This document shows positions 44,179 through 54,488 of a stretch of 64,000 nt of DNA, one piece after another. How positions within the stretch are numbered: the stretch's first letter is position 1; every line of letters starts with the position of its first letter. The notes beneath the pieces were generated by a model. That model saw only the letters and a program-made list of their open reading frames with translations, did not search any database and was not told where the DNA came from. The translations under genes and the position numbers were made by a program. This stretch comes from Pararge aegeria (taxonomy: Eukaryota > Arthropoda > Insecta > Lepidoptera > Nymphalidae), in contig NC_053187.1 in the NCBI RefSeq assembly GCF_905163445.1, forward strand, positions 15,051,001 to 15,115,000. The letters are read 5' to 3'.

Positions 44179-44550
44179 GATATCTTAAAATCTGACGCCG
44201 CTTGAACATCAAGCACCAAATTTTCACCGGGTTTGACCCTTACGCATCCTTGAAACCTGTAGTAAATTGATTGTGTATCAAAGGGATACCTTGGAAGTGA
44301 CCTTCTACCCTCGGGCGATAAAACCAGGACATTGGTCAGTAATAGAACATTAACGGGCCCATTAAATAAACGATTATTGTTATTTATAGGGCAAAGGTAA
44401 TGGTTTGATTTATTTTGATGGGAATCAATTTCGGATTAGCAATTTGTTGATAAAGGAAATCCATATTTTATATCTACCTACACCAAGCTTTTGTGGAGAA
44501 TGGATTTGGATAGTTCTATTTCTTCTCTTGTATTTGGTCTAAGACTATAT
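44179..44550. other. Unassigned sequence
   Basis: Nothing recognised. Confidence 0.35.
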
Positions 44551-44763
44551 TTATCATCATCATCGTCACATCTACATTACCGGCCTGATACAGAGCACGG
44601 GTCTCCTCAATGAGGAGGGGTTAAGGCCGTAGTCCGCCAAGCATTATGTAGAACTCTCAGGCATGCATATTTTAATAACTTAATCCGCACATAACTTAGA
44701 AAAGTTAGAGGGGGAGTGCTGGGATTCGAACTCGGCTCCCGGAAAGTGAAGTCGACCCTCGAT
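44551..44763 (-). mobile_element. S3 SINE with internal deletions
   Basis: tttatcatcatcatcgtcac tail, taccggcctgatacagagca, aggccgtagtccgccaagca, then a deletion to gaactctcaggcatgcatat and on to an intact B box (gggattcgaactcggc). The A-box end is replaced by gaccctcgatagtgcagctg. Confidence 0.85.
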
Positions 44764-44977
44764 AGTGCAGCTGGAGGGTCTTCCAGTTCGAGGGAAGCCA
44801 GGTTCCAAGGTCCAAGCTGGTTTCAGTTGGCGGTCACAACCAGATGAGATATATATATATATATATATATACTATATATATACTACGACATTACACACAT
44901 CACCATCTAGCCCCAAAGTAAGCGTAGCTTGTGTTATGGGTACTAAGATAGCTGTTGAATATTTTTATGAATATACT

Positions 44978-46929
44978 AGCCGTTTCCAGCCCGCTTCGCT
45001 GGGCGAATTGAAAAAGGAAATAAATTACATTTTATGTTTCATTTTTATTTATTTTTTTCATATTTTTATTATTCTCCTTTTTTTTTATTTTTGTATGAAC
45101 ATAAATAGGCCCCGCGGATAGAACTGTAAGCATCGATATTGTTTAGACTTACTCAAATTCCAAATTCCATCGATTTAGCCTGTATCTTTCATCCAGGTGA
45201 TTTTTCTCACTAATATTCATTGTAACTTTCAATGTGCAATCATTTCCGTGCCTTTCTTCCAAAAATTAATAATAATTGACATGAAGAAAAAAATTTGAAA
45301 TGAGCATTGAAAGTTTAAGTTAAAGTCATTGCAAGTCTCATATGTGAAGTTGAAATCTGTCTAGGTTCAAGTGCGACGAATTTTCTGTTAACTAAAATTT
45401 TCTCCGTGACATCAATTTTTTATAGAAAATGAATTGTGCATGTTTTTTATGAATTCTATTGGAATAAGTAACTAAATTTCTTTTCCACATCTCATGTGCT
45501 TGGAAAATGCATTCATTTTAATCTGTTACATTTCCGCGATCCCGCAATAAAAGAATTCGTCGGTTATGTAGTCTGCAAAAGTAAAATGAATGTAAAATTC
45601 TTAGTCCGTTGATTGGATAGCTACATGTAAAGTTAAGTTTTTGAAACCTCTCAATGACTTTTTCTCCGCTGCCAAAAATACGATTGTTGTAAGGAAATAC
45701 ACGAATATCCCTACATACACGAAGATCCCCACCAAATTTGGAGTCTGTAGAAGTTACAGGTTAGAAATAAAAATTTTAGATTTTAACACCCACCCCCGCA
45801 ATTCCTGTCGGAAGTAGACTTTATTGAAATCCATTTTGAGATGTTCTTTATGTGAATAATAAAAGATTCCTACCATATTTAGAATTTTTAGAAGCTATAT
45901 TTCGAAATTGAAATTTTTTATTGTTAACACCCACCCCCGCGAACCTTATTGGAGGTGATTCATTGTAAAATCCGCTCGAAGATCATTTTTATATTACATA
46001 TAGAACACTCTCACTAAATTTGGAGTCTATAGGAGCTATCGCTTGGAAATTGAAAATTTTCATTGTTAACGCCCCCGCAATCTTCTTTGGGGTGGGATAT
46101 CGTAAAATTTGTTCATAAATCATTTTTACATCACTTATAGAAAATTCCTACAAAATTTGGAGCTTGTAGGAGCTTTAGCTGAAAAATTAAAAATATTAAT
46201 TGTTAATACCCACCCCCGCAACCCCCTGTGGGGTGAGCTATCGTAAAATTCGTTCATAGCCTATTTCTACACCTCTTACAGAAGATTCCTACCAAATTTG
46301 AAGTCTATAGGAGCTATAGTTTAAAAACGGGAATTATTCATTGTTAACGCCCCCGCAATCCCCTTTGGGGAATGAATTTCTTTAAATCTATTCATAGCTG
46401 ACCTCTACATAGCAAAAGTAATATTCCTACCAAGTTTCACGTTTCTAAGTCTTATGGTTCCCGAGATTTCGTGGTGAGTGACTATATAGATGGGAATTCT
46501 TCGATTATCATCGAAATTTTTAACTTTTTATCGGGCTTTTTTAAAATTTTCTTACATACAAAACTTTCTCCTGACAATTCTGAAGATAAAAAAAAAGCCC
46601 AATTGGTTCAGCCGTTCTCCACTACCGTGAGTAGATTCTTAGCTGAATGTAAAAAACCATAATCCGTTTAATACACTCTGTTGAAATCCATGAAAACAAA
46701 AGAATCAAGAGAAAATGCTTATCTTTTGTTTTTATTAGCGGGATAAATGTTCATAAAAGTAAAACAGCAATAAAAAAATGAAGGAATATTGGAATTCAAA
46801 AAATAGATAGCCATAAACCATCTAGGAAAAATTTCGCATCGAATGGTGGTAGTTTCATGTCGATACGATCAGTGGTTTAGGCGTGATTGAGCCTCAAACG
46901 AAGACCATTTTCATTATATATATATAGAT
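44978..46929 (+). mobile_element. Insertion of about 1.95 kb with an internal minisatellite
   Basis: It starts tagccgtttccagcccgctt, cgctgggcgaattg and ends gtggtttaggcgtgattgag, cgaagaccattttcattata, then a TATA run. These start and end motifs recur together in lepidopteran repeats (family memory). It contains a tandem array (about 45640-46460), phrases such as ttcctaccaagtttcac, and ccaattggttcagccgttct. The longest frames are short, so it is non-autonomous. Possible short flanking duplications (gaatac-like) are visible on both sides. Helitron-like, LINE-derived or DNA-transposon origin cannot be decided by eye. Confidence 0.7.
45640..46460. repeat. Tandem array, about 140-bp units, five to six copies
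   Basis: The anchor caccc(a)cccccgcaa recurs near 45790, 45932, 46072, 46211 and 46350, so spacing is close to 140 bp. Between anchors the units share cattgttaacrcccacccc, 'cctaccaaatttggagtcta', 'taggagctat' and 'gtaaaattcgttcatag'-like phrases with perhaps 25-35 percent divergence. A partial unit with ccaccaaatttggagtctgt starts the array. It is degenerate, so old relative to the insertion that carries it. Confidence 0.8.
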
Positions 46930-47088
46930 AGAAGAATACATATAAATACTTACAATATACAGATAAACACCCAGACACTGAAAAACAATCATGTTCATCA
47001 CACAAACATTTTCCAGTTGTGGGAATCGAACCCACGGCCTAGGACTCAGAAAGCAGGATCGCTGCCCACTGCGCCAGTCGGCCGTCAA

Positions 47089-48787
47089 AGATAATTAAAG
47101 AGTTTATCCTCTCCATGCTCAGTCCACCTGCACTGACGCGTTGTAAGACGATAGTTAAAATTAAATAAAGCGAAAACGTAGAACGTTATATATACCTATT
47201 TGTATATATATATATATATAAAGTATATACACATATATATGGTTTATCTATATATTATGTAGTATTATTATGTAAAGTCTAAATAATGAATATTATTTAT
47301 TTACTTTTAAATTAAATGTTGCACCACCCGGTTTTCCGTACCATTCATTCATCAACCAAAGTTTGTCTGGAGTAATAATAAATATATCTCATATATATTT
47401 ACCTTTTTTTTTGTTTAGCTTGTTTTTTTTCTGTATGTGCAATGAAAACATTTCTATCCATCTTTCTACCGACAATCACAGTAGGTTATATTTCGGACCT
47501 GAATGGGACCTTTTTTACCACACACACACACACCCTCAGTCACTATCACCGACATATTCACATCATCTGCAGTCTTCTCTCCAGGCGAGTTGGCTGGCCT
47601 TTTTTACCTGTATGAGTAAATTAAACTTCTCTATATGCTATGAGCTCATTCTGCCGTTTTTACTAAAACATACTATAAAGTAAATTATAACTTTATATAT
47701 TAACTGTATTTGTAACTTTATAGTAATTAGGCTCAAAAATGTACGTATTAATTTTTATGTTCATCAGTAGATCAGATACATCCAATTCTTTTTGTTAAGG
47801 ATTTAAGGAAACTCGTCCTTTGTGGCAATAAACGGTTCCATTCAGAATTATTCTAACCCAATATTGTATGGGCCCCATTAATCTTGGTGTACGAGTAAAC
47901 GTCCACTAAACGTTTAGTCCAGCCATCGGTAATAGCTTAGGAAGCGGTTTTTGGGTAAGACATGATATATAATATATCATAGCGTAATATTATTTTGAGG
48001 ATCGTATTTCTGATATTTTAATAGTCGCCCAAGACAAAATGCTTTTCCTTATTGTTTGTTGTTCAAAGGTCTGCTATTATCCCCAAATTGTGTTTTTCGC
48101 TCATTTTTGTATATGTTTGTTGATTATATTGTTTTATTCTTTTATTATAACCTTAATGATATTTACATATTAAGTGAAATGAAATGAAATGTTTATTTTG
48201 CTAAATATGGGTTAATTATTGGTGTTTAGGATATAAAGTTCCAACATATTCTGTTAATACATTAACATGCAAAATTTAGACATTAAGATTTGGTTTAGAC
48301 ATTAAGTCATGTTAATATTAATCTTATTTGTTTTCAATTATATAAAATAATGTTCTGAGATTTATAGTGTCATATTAAATCATTGTATTAGTTATTCAAT
48401 CACAATTCTAAGTTTGAATGTCAAATAAATACAAATAAAATAAATCTATTTATATAAGTATCCCTTAATAGTGTCGAGTCCTACATATTTTGTCATTGCC
48501 AAAATAACATTTACGTTTTCTCTCATTTACAAACTAAGAATAGCTTTAAATTATTATAGATTGGTTATCATTTTATCACAGATTATTTTCACTATAAATT
48601 TGATTCTCATCGAGTATCAAGTCAGACAAAAGACAAACGGAACTAAATGAACAAGTTATAATAAAAGATAATACATCGGAATATTCAGCTCCACTTTATT
48701 AAAATAGATTGATCATCATTGATCATATCTTTATAATTACACACGTCTATTGATGAATATGAAATGATTAATCAGAATTATTATATT
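47089..48787. other. Unassigned AT-rich sequence
   Basis: It contains TA runs at 47195-47245 and a short CA run at 47519-47532. A 106-codon frame at 47363-47683 shows no domain. Nothing else recognised over 1.7 kb. Confidence 0.4.
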
Positions 48788-48920
48788 ACTAGCTGTGGCC
48801 CACGACTTCGTCTGCGTTTGATTTTGTTTTTTGATGTGGCATTAAGTTTAGTGGTAGATCTTAAAAATTTAAAGTATTCAGTATAGCTATACAAACCTAA
48901 AAAAACAAACAAACAAAAAA
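48788..48920 (+). repeat. Dispersed element 5' end
   Basis: ctagctgtggcccacgactt, cgtctgcgtttgattttg: the same type of start as 41415. It ends in an AAAC repeat before the next feature. The usual 3' end is not seen here. Confidence 0.55.
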
Positions 48921-49119
48921 ATCTTTTCTCTTTATATCTGGAAAATGTTAATGTGATGAATATGAAAGGTTTTCTTTAATTTTGGTGATTATCTGTACTT
49001 TACATGTATATCATTCATAAAAAAATCAGTCACAAGCAACGCTTACTTTGAGGATAGATGGCGATGTGTGTAATTTCGTAGTATATTTACTAATTTATAT
49101 AGATATAAAGAGAAAAGAT
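48921..49119 (+). mobile_element. Headless S1 SINE bracketed by a 19-bp inverted repeat
   Basis: 48921-48939 (atcttttctctttatatct) and 49101-49119 (agatataaagagaaaagat) are perfect inverted complements. Between them lies S1 from tggaaaatgttaatgtgatg to gatggcgatgtgtgtaattt, lacking the tRNA head. The SINE contains several short deletions. Confidence 0.85.
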
Positions 49120-49146
49120 AATTTTGTGTAGCTGACGACAGGAAAA

Positions 49147-49225
49147 ATAGAATAGAATAGAAGAAGAAGACATGTTGTGCCGACCCCACATAGCGTGGGA
49201 TAAGGACAAGAAGAAAAAGAGATGA
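49147..49225 (+). mobile_element. LINE 3' scrap, 'gaccccacatagcgtgggat' type
   Basis: It reads gaccccacatagcgtgggat, aaggacaagaagaaaaagag, a purine-rich LINE terminus also containing the small palindrome ccacatagcgtgg. Preceded by a short AATAG run. Confidence 0.55.
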
Positions 49226-49659
49226 TATGAATAATTATCAATAAATTTAGGATTAATCGAAATACGTTTCTGCGCTTACGGGGCCACGATGTAAACCATT
49301 TTCACGTAAGAGTGCCTAATCGTGTTCCGATATTCGCTGGCTGTGGGTGACATATTGCTACAGGATTGCTCAGGTGAATTGATGTGTAATTTTAATTGCC
49401 AAATTCATATCACCGCTTTTAGAGTACATGATTATATCAATCTCTAAATATAAATGACCTTTAAAGAATAGCTTTAAATATAAATTATTTTCCCCTTATT
49501 TTAAATATTAATGCCTAATTATAGCTGAGTTTAATAGAGTGAGAGTTTCTCAGCTACTCATGAATGAACAATAATTATATTTAATAACATGTGTATTATA
49601 TAATATATTTAATTCCACTTCACTCAAAATTTTAGACGTGTATGTCTATTATGTTTGTA
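49226..49659. other. Unassigned AT-rich sequence
   Basis: Nothing recognised. Confidence 0.4.
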
Positions 49660-49896
49660 TCACGTCAGGGCACGGTATTTCTCTCGAAATAAGAAGGGTT
49701 TTGGCCGTAGTCCACCGCACATGCCAAGTGCGAATTGGTTAATTTCACCCACCCATAAAACGGTCAAATTAGTACTTTAAAAAAAAAATATTGTGCTACA
49801 ACAAACTTTTTGTTTTCATTCGTCTTTGAAGCTAGTGATGTTGATTACTTAAAACGCACATAACTCCGAAATGTAAGACGTCCCCAGCACGCATAT
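49660..49896 (-). mobile_element. S3 SINE with a foreign 60-bp patch
   Basis: Antisense S3 flanks (gaagggttttggccgtagtc, ccaagtgcgaattgg on the left; cgtctttgaagctagtgatg, aaaacgcacataactccgaa on the right) enclose 49755-49814, which is not S3 and is repeated at 50027-50086. The patch replaces the gagaactctcaggcatgcag block. Confidence 0.75.
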
Positions 49897-50086
49897 CATA
49901 TAAAAAAAAAATGTTTTGTAATTTATATTGGAAAAGAGAACTTCCGAGTTTATGATCGGTTTTTTTTCTGGAGAATCTGGCTTCACAACCTGTAGTCGTG
50001 TCAATCCAAACAGAAAGATTCTCTGTATAAAATGGTCACATTCGTACTTTTAAAAAAAAATATTGTGCTACAACAAACTTTTTGTT
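49755..50086. repeat. 60-bp direct repeat pair
   Basis: 49755-49814 and 50027-50086 share ataaaayggtcamatt, an A-run, tattgtgctacaacaaactt and tttgtt with only a few differences. They are 272 bp apart in the same orientation. Confidence 0.85.
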
Positions 50087-50626
50087 CGTGCAAGCGTTTT
50101 GCGTAGGTGGTAGGTTTAAAAGTTCTGTTTACTTCGAAGGCATATTATTATGTTCTACTTTGTATGTTGATTTTAGTTTTATGAATGTCAGATTTATCTG
50201 TGTATAATTCAAATGGTAAACTTACTGGATTCGGTGGGCGGCTCTTTGTTATTGCAGCGATATCATATTTTATACATCCACTGGAGTAGAAAACTTGACT
50301 CTTTAGGATTCCGTTTCTCACCTTAACGGTAACAAAGTAAGGCTGCTTTATTTGCCATACGAGAATCGTTATCAGTGAGAGATAATGATTGCTAAGTATC
50401 TCTAACTGGGAATCCAACCTCGTAAAGCATTTTCAATCATGCCACTAGGACCAGTGAGGGGACAGATTTGTAAACCGTCGAAAATTTCGAACCGCTTGAT
50501 AAGGTTAAGATTTCGATTCCGATTATTTGACTGTTTTAATTGAAAAACCGCTTCTCATTAAAATTCACTCAATCACAGATATTAAATTACCAGTTTCCCG
50601 ATGTCACGATGTCACGTTTTTTAGAA
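50087..50626. other. Unassigned sequence
   Basis: An 89-codon minus-strand frame at 50148-50417 has mixed composition and no motif I recognise. At most a low-probability exon. Confidence 0.35.
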
Positions 50627-50853
50627 ATAAGGCCGTAGTCCACCACGCTGGCCCAGTGCGCATTGGTGGATTACACATATGTAGAACTCTCAGGCATGCA
50701 GGTTTCCCCACGATGTTTTCCTTAACCGATGAAGCAATTCATATTTTCCTTATTTAAAACGCACATAACTTAGAAAAGTTACAGATGCGTGCTGGGATTC
50801 GCACTCGGCCCCCCGAAAGTGAAGTCGAGCTCCTACCCAATGCGCTATCACCG
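50627..50853 (-). mobile_element. S3 SINE, well preserved
   Basis: aaggccgtagtccaccacgc, gaactctcaggcatgcaggt, acttagaaaagttacagatg, B box gggattcgcactcg (one change) and A-box end acccaatgcgctatcaccgc. About 20 bases (ctttgagaacatta) are deleted. The 3' tail is missing. Confidence 0.9.
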
Positions 50854-50884
50854 CAACGGGACATGAACCCGGTAACTTAGATTA

Positions 50885-51080
50885 ATTGAACGTGATTAAT
50901 CCCTAGATGTTGCCCTTCAGCATTCATTACGGTTTTTACAAATCCCGAGGGAACCGTTTGTTTTCGTGGGATAAACTAGCTTATTAACCTTCGCCCTTTC
51001 AACTAAATCTATGCCCAAAATTCAGTTGATTGATATAAAAAGGGAGAAAAACAAACACACTTTCGTATTTATAATATTAG
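50885..51080 (+). repeat. Dispersed non-autonomous element, 3' part
   Basis: It contains atcccgagggaaccgtttgt, tttcgtgggataaactagct, ctatgcccaaaattcagttg and the terminus aaacacactttcgtatttat, aatattagtcagg. This phrase order is widespread in Lepidoptera. Related ends: 14596, 20285, 52248. Confidence 0.7.
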
Positions 51081-51094
51081 TCAGGATTTTGATT

Positions 51095-51238
51095 CCTTAG
51101 GTTTGGTACCTTCGGAGTACCTTCAAGGCAAGAGTGAATAGGCTTTTTCTAGGCAGGCGTGCTCCAACCTAGACCTCATCATTGCTTTCTAACGGGCATG
51201 ATTGTCGTCAAACGCTGGCCTATCGTTATTGAAAAAAA
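51095..51238 (+). mobile_element. L-NALP LINE 3' end
   Basis: gtaccttcggagtaccttca, aggcaagagtgaataggctt, gcgtgctccaacctagacct, cattgctttctaacgggcat and gattgtcgtcaaacgctggc, then an A-rich end. The first codons encode the TFKARVNRLFL-like polyprotein end. It is nearly identical to 60440-60570. Confidence 0.85.
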
Positions 51239-51507
51239 TAAATGTAAAACAAATATTTCATCTGGTAGGTCACCGTTATTATCATCATCAAACCATTAAT
51301 ATATTTTTTTATTTTATTGGCATTTACTGTGTTCTACGATAAGACAAAAGTCTTATTCGTGCTATACATTTATTGTTGGAGGTGGGCGTTAATTGTTGCG
51401 ACACAGTTTATACTACTGCAACAGTTATCGTGGCACCATGTTTATTGTGTCAATTCTGTACCCTTACCAATATTCTGAATAAATGAAAAATGAAATGAAA
51501 AATTAAT
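51239..51507. other. Unassigned sequence
   Basis: Nothing recognised. Confidence 0.35.
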
Positions 51508-51662
51508 AGCTCGCTAGAAGGCACGGGTCTTCTCTCAGAATTAGATAGGTGTAAGCCATAGTCCACCATGCTGGCTGAGTACCCTTAAGAACATTATAGA
51601 GAACTCTCAGGCATACAGATATCCTCACGATGTTTTTCTTCACCGTTAAAGCATGTTATATT
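51508..51662 (-). mobile_element. S3 SINE 3' half, first of a tandem pair
   Basis: gaaggcacgggtcttctctc, gccatagtccaccatgctgg, gagaactctcaggcatacag and cttcaccgttaaagcatgtt. It breaks at tatttcatg, where the next S3 copy begins with its 3' end. Confidence 0.85.
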
Positions 51663-51663
51663 T

Positions 51664-51920
51664 CATGATCATTTCAACCCTTTACCGGCCTATATAGGGC
51701 ACGGATCTCCTCCCACAATGAAAAGGATTTAGGCCGTAGTCCACCCCGCCCCAGTGCGGATTAGTGGACTCCACAGATCTTTGAGAATATTATGAAGAAC
51801 TCTCAGGTTTCCTCATGATGTTTTAGTACGAAGCACATAACTTAGAAAAGTTAGAGATGCGTGCTGGATTTGAACTCGCCCCCCCCTCAATGGTGGAGTC
51901 GAGTCCTACTACTACCTATT
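51664..51920 (-). mobile_element. S3 SINE, second of a tandem pair
   Basis: tgatcatttcaaccctttac, aggccgtagtccaccccgcc, aagaactctcaggtttcctc, an abbreviated middle, B box tggatttgaactcg and a mutated A-box end (tcctactactacctatt). Same orientation as its neighbour, consistent with insertion of one S3 into another. Confidence 0.85.
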
Positions 51921-52247
51921 TAAAAAAAAAAAAAAATTGTACTCATTTATTTATTTATATTACAAATTTTACTTATCCAAAATGTAACGGAAATTTATAA
52001 CCAGTTCCTAGCCTGGATAAGGGAAATATTACTTGTACGCTAAGGATGAAGGTAACGTTCTCACGCGTTGTTAGCCAGGAGCGTGACCGGGCTCTTGATG
52101 CTGTCCTCTAATGGGATTGAATTTACCCGTTTAAGCTACTACCGTTAAAGTTAATACTCAAGTAACTTACCGTTTTCATTTTTGCTATACTGACATAAAT
52201 AACACGATAGTTACAGATATAAATTTAATCTTAACATATATAATTAA
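51921..52247. other. Unassigned sequence
   Basis: An A-run at 51921-51936, then AT-rich DNA; nothing recognised. Confidence 0.35.
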
Positions 52248-52410
52248 TGCGGAAGTGTATTAGTTTGTTTGTTTGTGCTTTCTTTAAGCCCTAAGCGAAG
52301 CCAATCAACTTTATTTTTGGCATAGAGCTAGTTGGAAGGACGAAACGTAACATGCTACTTTTAATCACACGAAAAAAACGGTATCTACGGGATCTGTAAA
52401 AAAAACGCGG
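52248..52410 (-). repeat. Dispersed element terminus, antisense
   Basis: ttaatgcggaagtgtattag, tttgtttgtttgtgctttct, aagcgaagccaatcaacttt and tttttggcatagagctagtt. This is the antisense of the 50885-51080 type 3' part. Confidence 0.65.
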
Positions 52411-52682
52411 TCAATGCGGATATTGTAATATGCTGCGGTTTTATTCGCAATTAACTGTGTCTTGCGCCTCCATCATCAACATCTGCAGCCTATAAAAGTC
52501 CCACTGCTGGGCACAGACCTCGTCTCACATAAGAGGTCAATATATACCCTGACCCACCGCATCGCCCGCGCTATAACTTCCTCTCAGTCGAAATGTTTAA
52601 ATATCTTCTACCTTTGCACGAAAATTGGGCTGTTGAATGCACAAAATTCGTGTTGGATCAAGAACACAAAACATACACTATA
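52411..52682. repeat. S4 scrap and unassigned DNA
   Basis: 52472-52560 contains aacatctgcagcctataaaa, gtcccactgctgggcacaga, cctcgtctcacataagaggt and a ctgacccaccgc end, similar to the S4 body. The rest is unassigned. Confidence 0.5.
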
Positions 52683-52955
52683 CAAGGTGTAAATGAACAC
52701 CGAAATAATACTTCACAGGCTTTAGAGGTACATTATGTACTGTCTCTGAGAAAATAAATCAGATACAGCTCTAATATTACATGCAAAATTAAAATCATGT
52801 GTCTTTTGTCACTTTATTAGTAGTGTAGGTACTATGCGCACGTCGGTGCTTTATCTTCAATAGGGTTGTCATATTAAGTGAACACTTTACAAATAAATAT
52901 GCTTCTTTTGATTTAATCTTTTTACAGGGTCATTCTTTTTGCAATATACTACTGC
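52683..52955. repeat. Unclassified repeat, copy 2 (pair with 39296)
   Basis: caaggtgtaaatgaacaccg, aaataatacttcacaggctt, tagaggtacattatgtactg, ttgtcactttattagtagtg and tttatcttcaatagggttgt. Shorter than copy 1 and lacking its 39370-39440 segment. It is probably the 5' or 3' end of a larger element in one orientation. Confidence 0.75.
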
Positions 52956-53224
52956 ATCCCTCAATATTATTTCGTAATTTTGTTACACATTGTATAGCTT
53001 AAGCATAAGTAAGAGAGTAGTGTCTAGCAATACAGAATCAAAGTATTTTATTGCATCCTATTCTTCCGGGAGTCACTTGTAAACTTCTATTTGTTCCATC
53101 TCAGACTGTTTACTGCACACAATCTCTTATTTCAAATGCAGTGGTCCTTACGATGTCAAAAAGCGTTCCAAGTTTAGCTATACTCCGAGAAATATTTTTC
53201 ATGGTTTAAGTGTCGGCCATCCTT
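52956..53224. other. Unassigned, possibly upstream part of the RT remnant
   Basis: No conserved motif seen before 53225. Confidence 0.3.
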
Positions 53225-53674
53225 AAGACCAAACAACTAGGTTTCGGAATCAAGGGAGGTTGCGAGGCTGCGGTACACGCATTTTTTAAATTCCTCTGAT
53301 TTCTACGTTTTTGTCAAAATTGAAGTTCGTAACGCCTTTAATTCGGTCGACAGGGGAGCTATGCTTCATGATTAAAAAAGAGGAAATTTTGCCTGAAATT
53401 TTGGATTACTTGTGCACATGTTATGGCTCCCCTTCATATTAATGTTGGGCGAAAACGTTTTGGATTCAGAAATCGGTTGTCAGCAGGGGGATCCACTTTG
53501 CCCTGCTCTTTTTAGCCTTTTAATAAATCCGATAATTTCGACCCTAAATTCAAAACGTAACCTTTGGTTCTTAGACGATGCCTCTGTAGAAGACGATGAA
53601 TCGTCAATTCAGGATTTGTCCAAAATTATACATCATTTCCCCAAAATCGGTTTAAATCTGAATTCCTCGAAGTA
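53225..53674 (+). pseudogene. Decayed non-LTR reverse-transcriptase palm domain
   Basis: Two adjoining frames give the ordered RT motifs: a KTKQLGFGIKGGCEAAVH-like start, then FVKIEVRNAFNSVDR (motif A with the conserved acidic position as Glu rather than Asp), then GCQQGDPLCPALFSLLI (motif B), FLDDAS (motif C, usually YLDDG/YADD) and a GLNLNSSK end. A frameshift with a stop lies near 53370 between motifs A and B. In the family this is the catalytic core copying element RNA at the target site. Motif A change and frameshift mean it is inactive. Clade not verified. Confidence 0.85.
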
Positions 53675-53761
53675 GGTAGGTATACTTCTCGGATTTGGTT
53701 TCACTGGCCAACAAAAACAAGATCCTTAACAGTTCAAATTCCTTAATTCCAAACATTTTTC
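53675..53761. other. Short spacer
   Basis: The RT similarity stops at a stop codon after NSSK. The following 80 bp are not recognised. Confidence 0.3.
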
Positions 53762-53915
53762 GACGGCCGACTGGCGCAGTGAGCAGCGACCCTGCTTTCT
53801 GCGTCCTAGGCCGTGGGTTCGATTCCCAAAACTGGAAAATGTCTGTGTGATGAACATGATTGTTTTTCAGTGTCTGGGTGTTTATCTGTATATTATAAGT
53901 ATTTATGTGTATTAT
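53762..53915 (+). mobile_element. S1 SINE, 5' half with intact Pol III boxes
   Basis: Head ggccgactggcgcagtgagc, B box GGTTCGATTCC, then gtgtgatgaacatgattgtt, gtctgggtgtttatctgtat and gtatttatgtgtattat, where S1 ends abruptly. SINEs normally lose their 5' end, so loss of the 3' half here implies a later deletion or insertion. Confidence 0.88.
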
Positions 53916-54488
53916 CAAGGGTTGGGTTTCTACTTAGATTAATGGGTACATGCATATGCTTGAGAAAGGATTTGTTCGGTCTCTGCAGTTTTAGTTGAAT
54001 TCTAATTACTGAGAGTAGCTCAAACTATATTACAGAACTAGAATTTGCCAGAAAAACGCACAGATAAGCCCTCGAGAATTTAAACACTGTAATTCCAAAA
54101 TAAAAAATAAAAATTAAAACTTTAATTACCGTTACAAAAAAAACGTACATAAATAAATCTTAGAAAATCTAACAATACTAACCCCAATCAGAGTTAACAA
54201 ATACAAAATAAAATGTACTGTACAGAAATACCTACTTGGTTTACATATCTAGAACTAACATTACTAACCCTGTTTTATTGAATCGGGTGTTAGCTACACG
54301 TGCTCTATCGCGTGTAAAGGAAAAGTCTTCTTAGTATATTTTATATCCGCCAAAATGTTTTATGTTGCTTGATCCGTAAAGTACAGTAAGCATAGGATAG
54401 TGATATAAAATTATTTCTGATATTTAGCTCCTTATGTTGGGTCTGTGGTAAGCGGGGGCGGGACTTTTCAGAAGTCTTTTCAGAATAC
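53916..54488. other. Unassigned AT-rich sequence
   Basis: Nothing recognised. Confidence 0.4.

Larger units (their letters stand above)
44849..47088 (-). mobile_element. S1 SINE split by a nearly 2-kb insertion
   Basis: The 3' part of S1 (tactacgacattacacacat to gttgaatatttttatgaata) is at 44877-44977, preceded by an AT run. The remaining part (tacatataaatacttacaat, aacacccagacactgaaaaa, B box ggaatcgaaccc, A box cactgcgccagtcggccgtc) is at 46930-47088. The two fit without loss. Both halves are well preserved. Confidence 0.85.

Noticed and set aside
45640..46460. Coding tandem-repeat protein
   Set aside because: Units contain stops in every frame and vary by indels that are not multiples of three.
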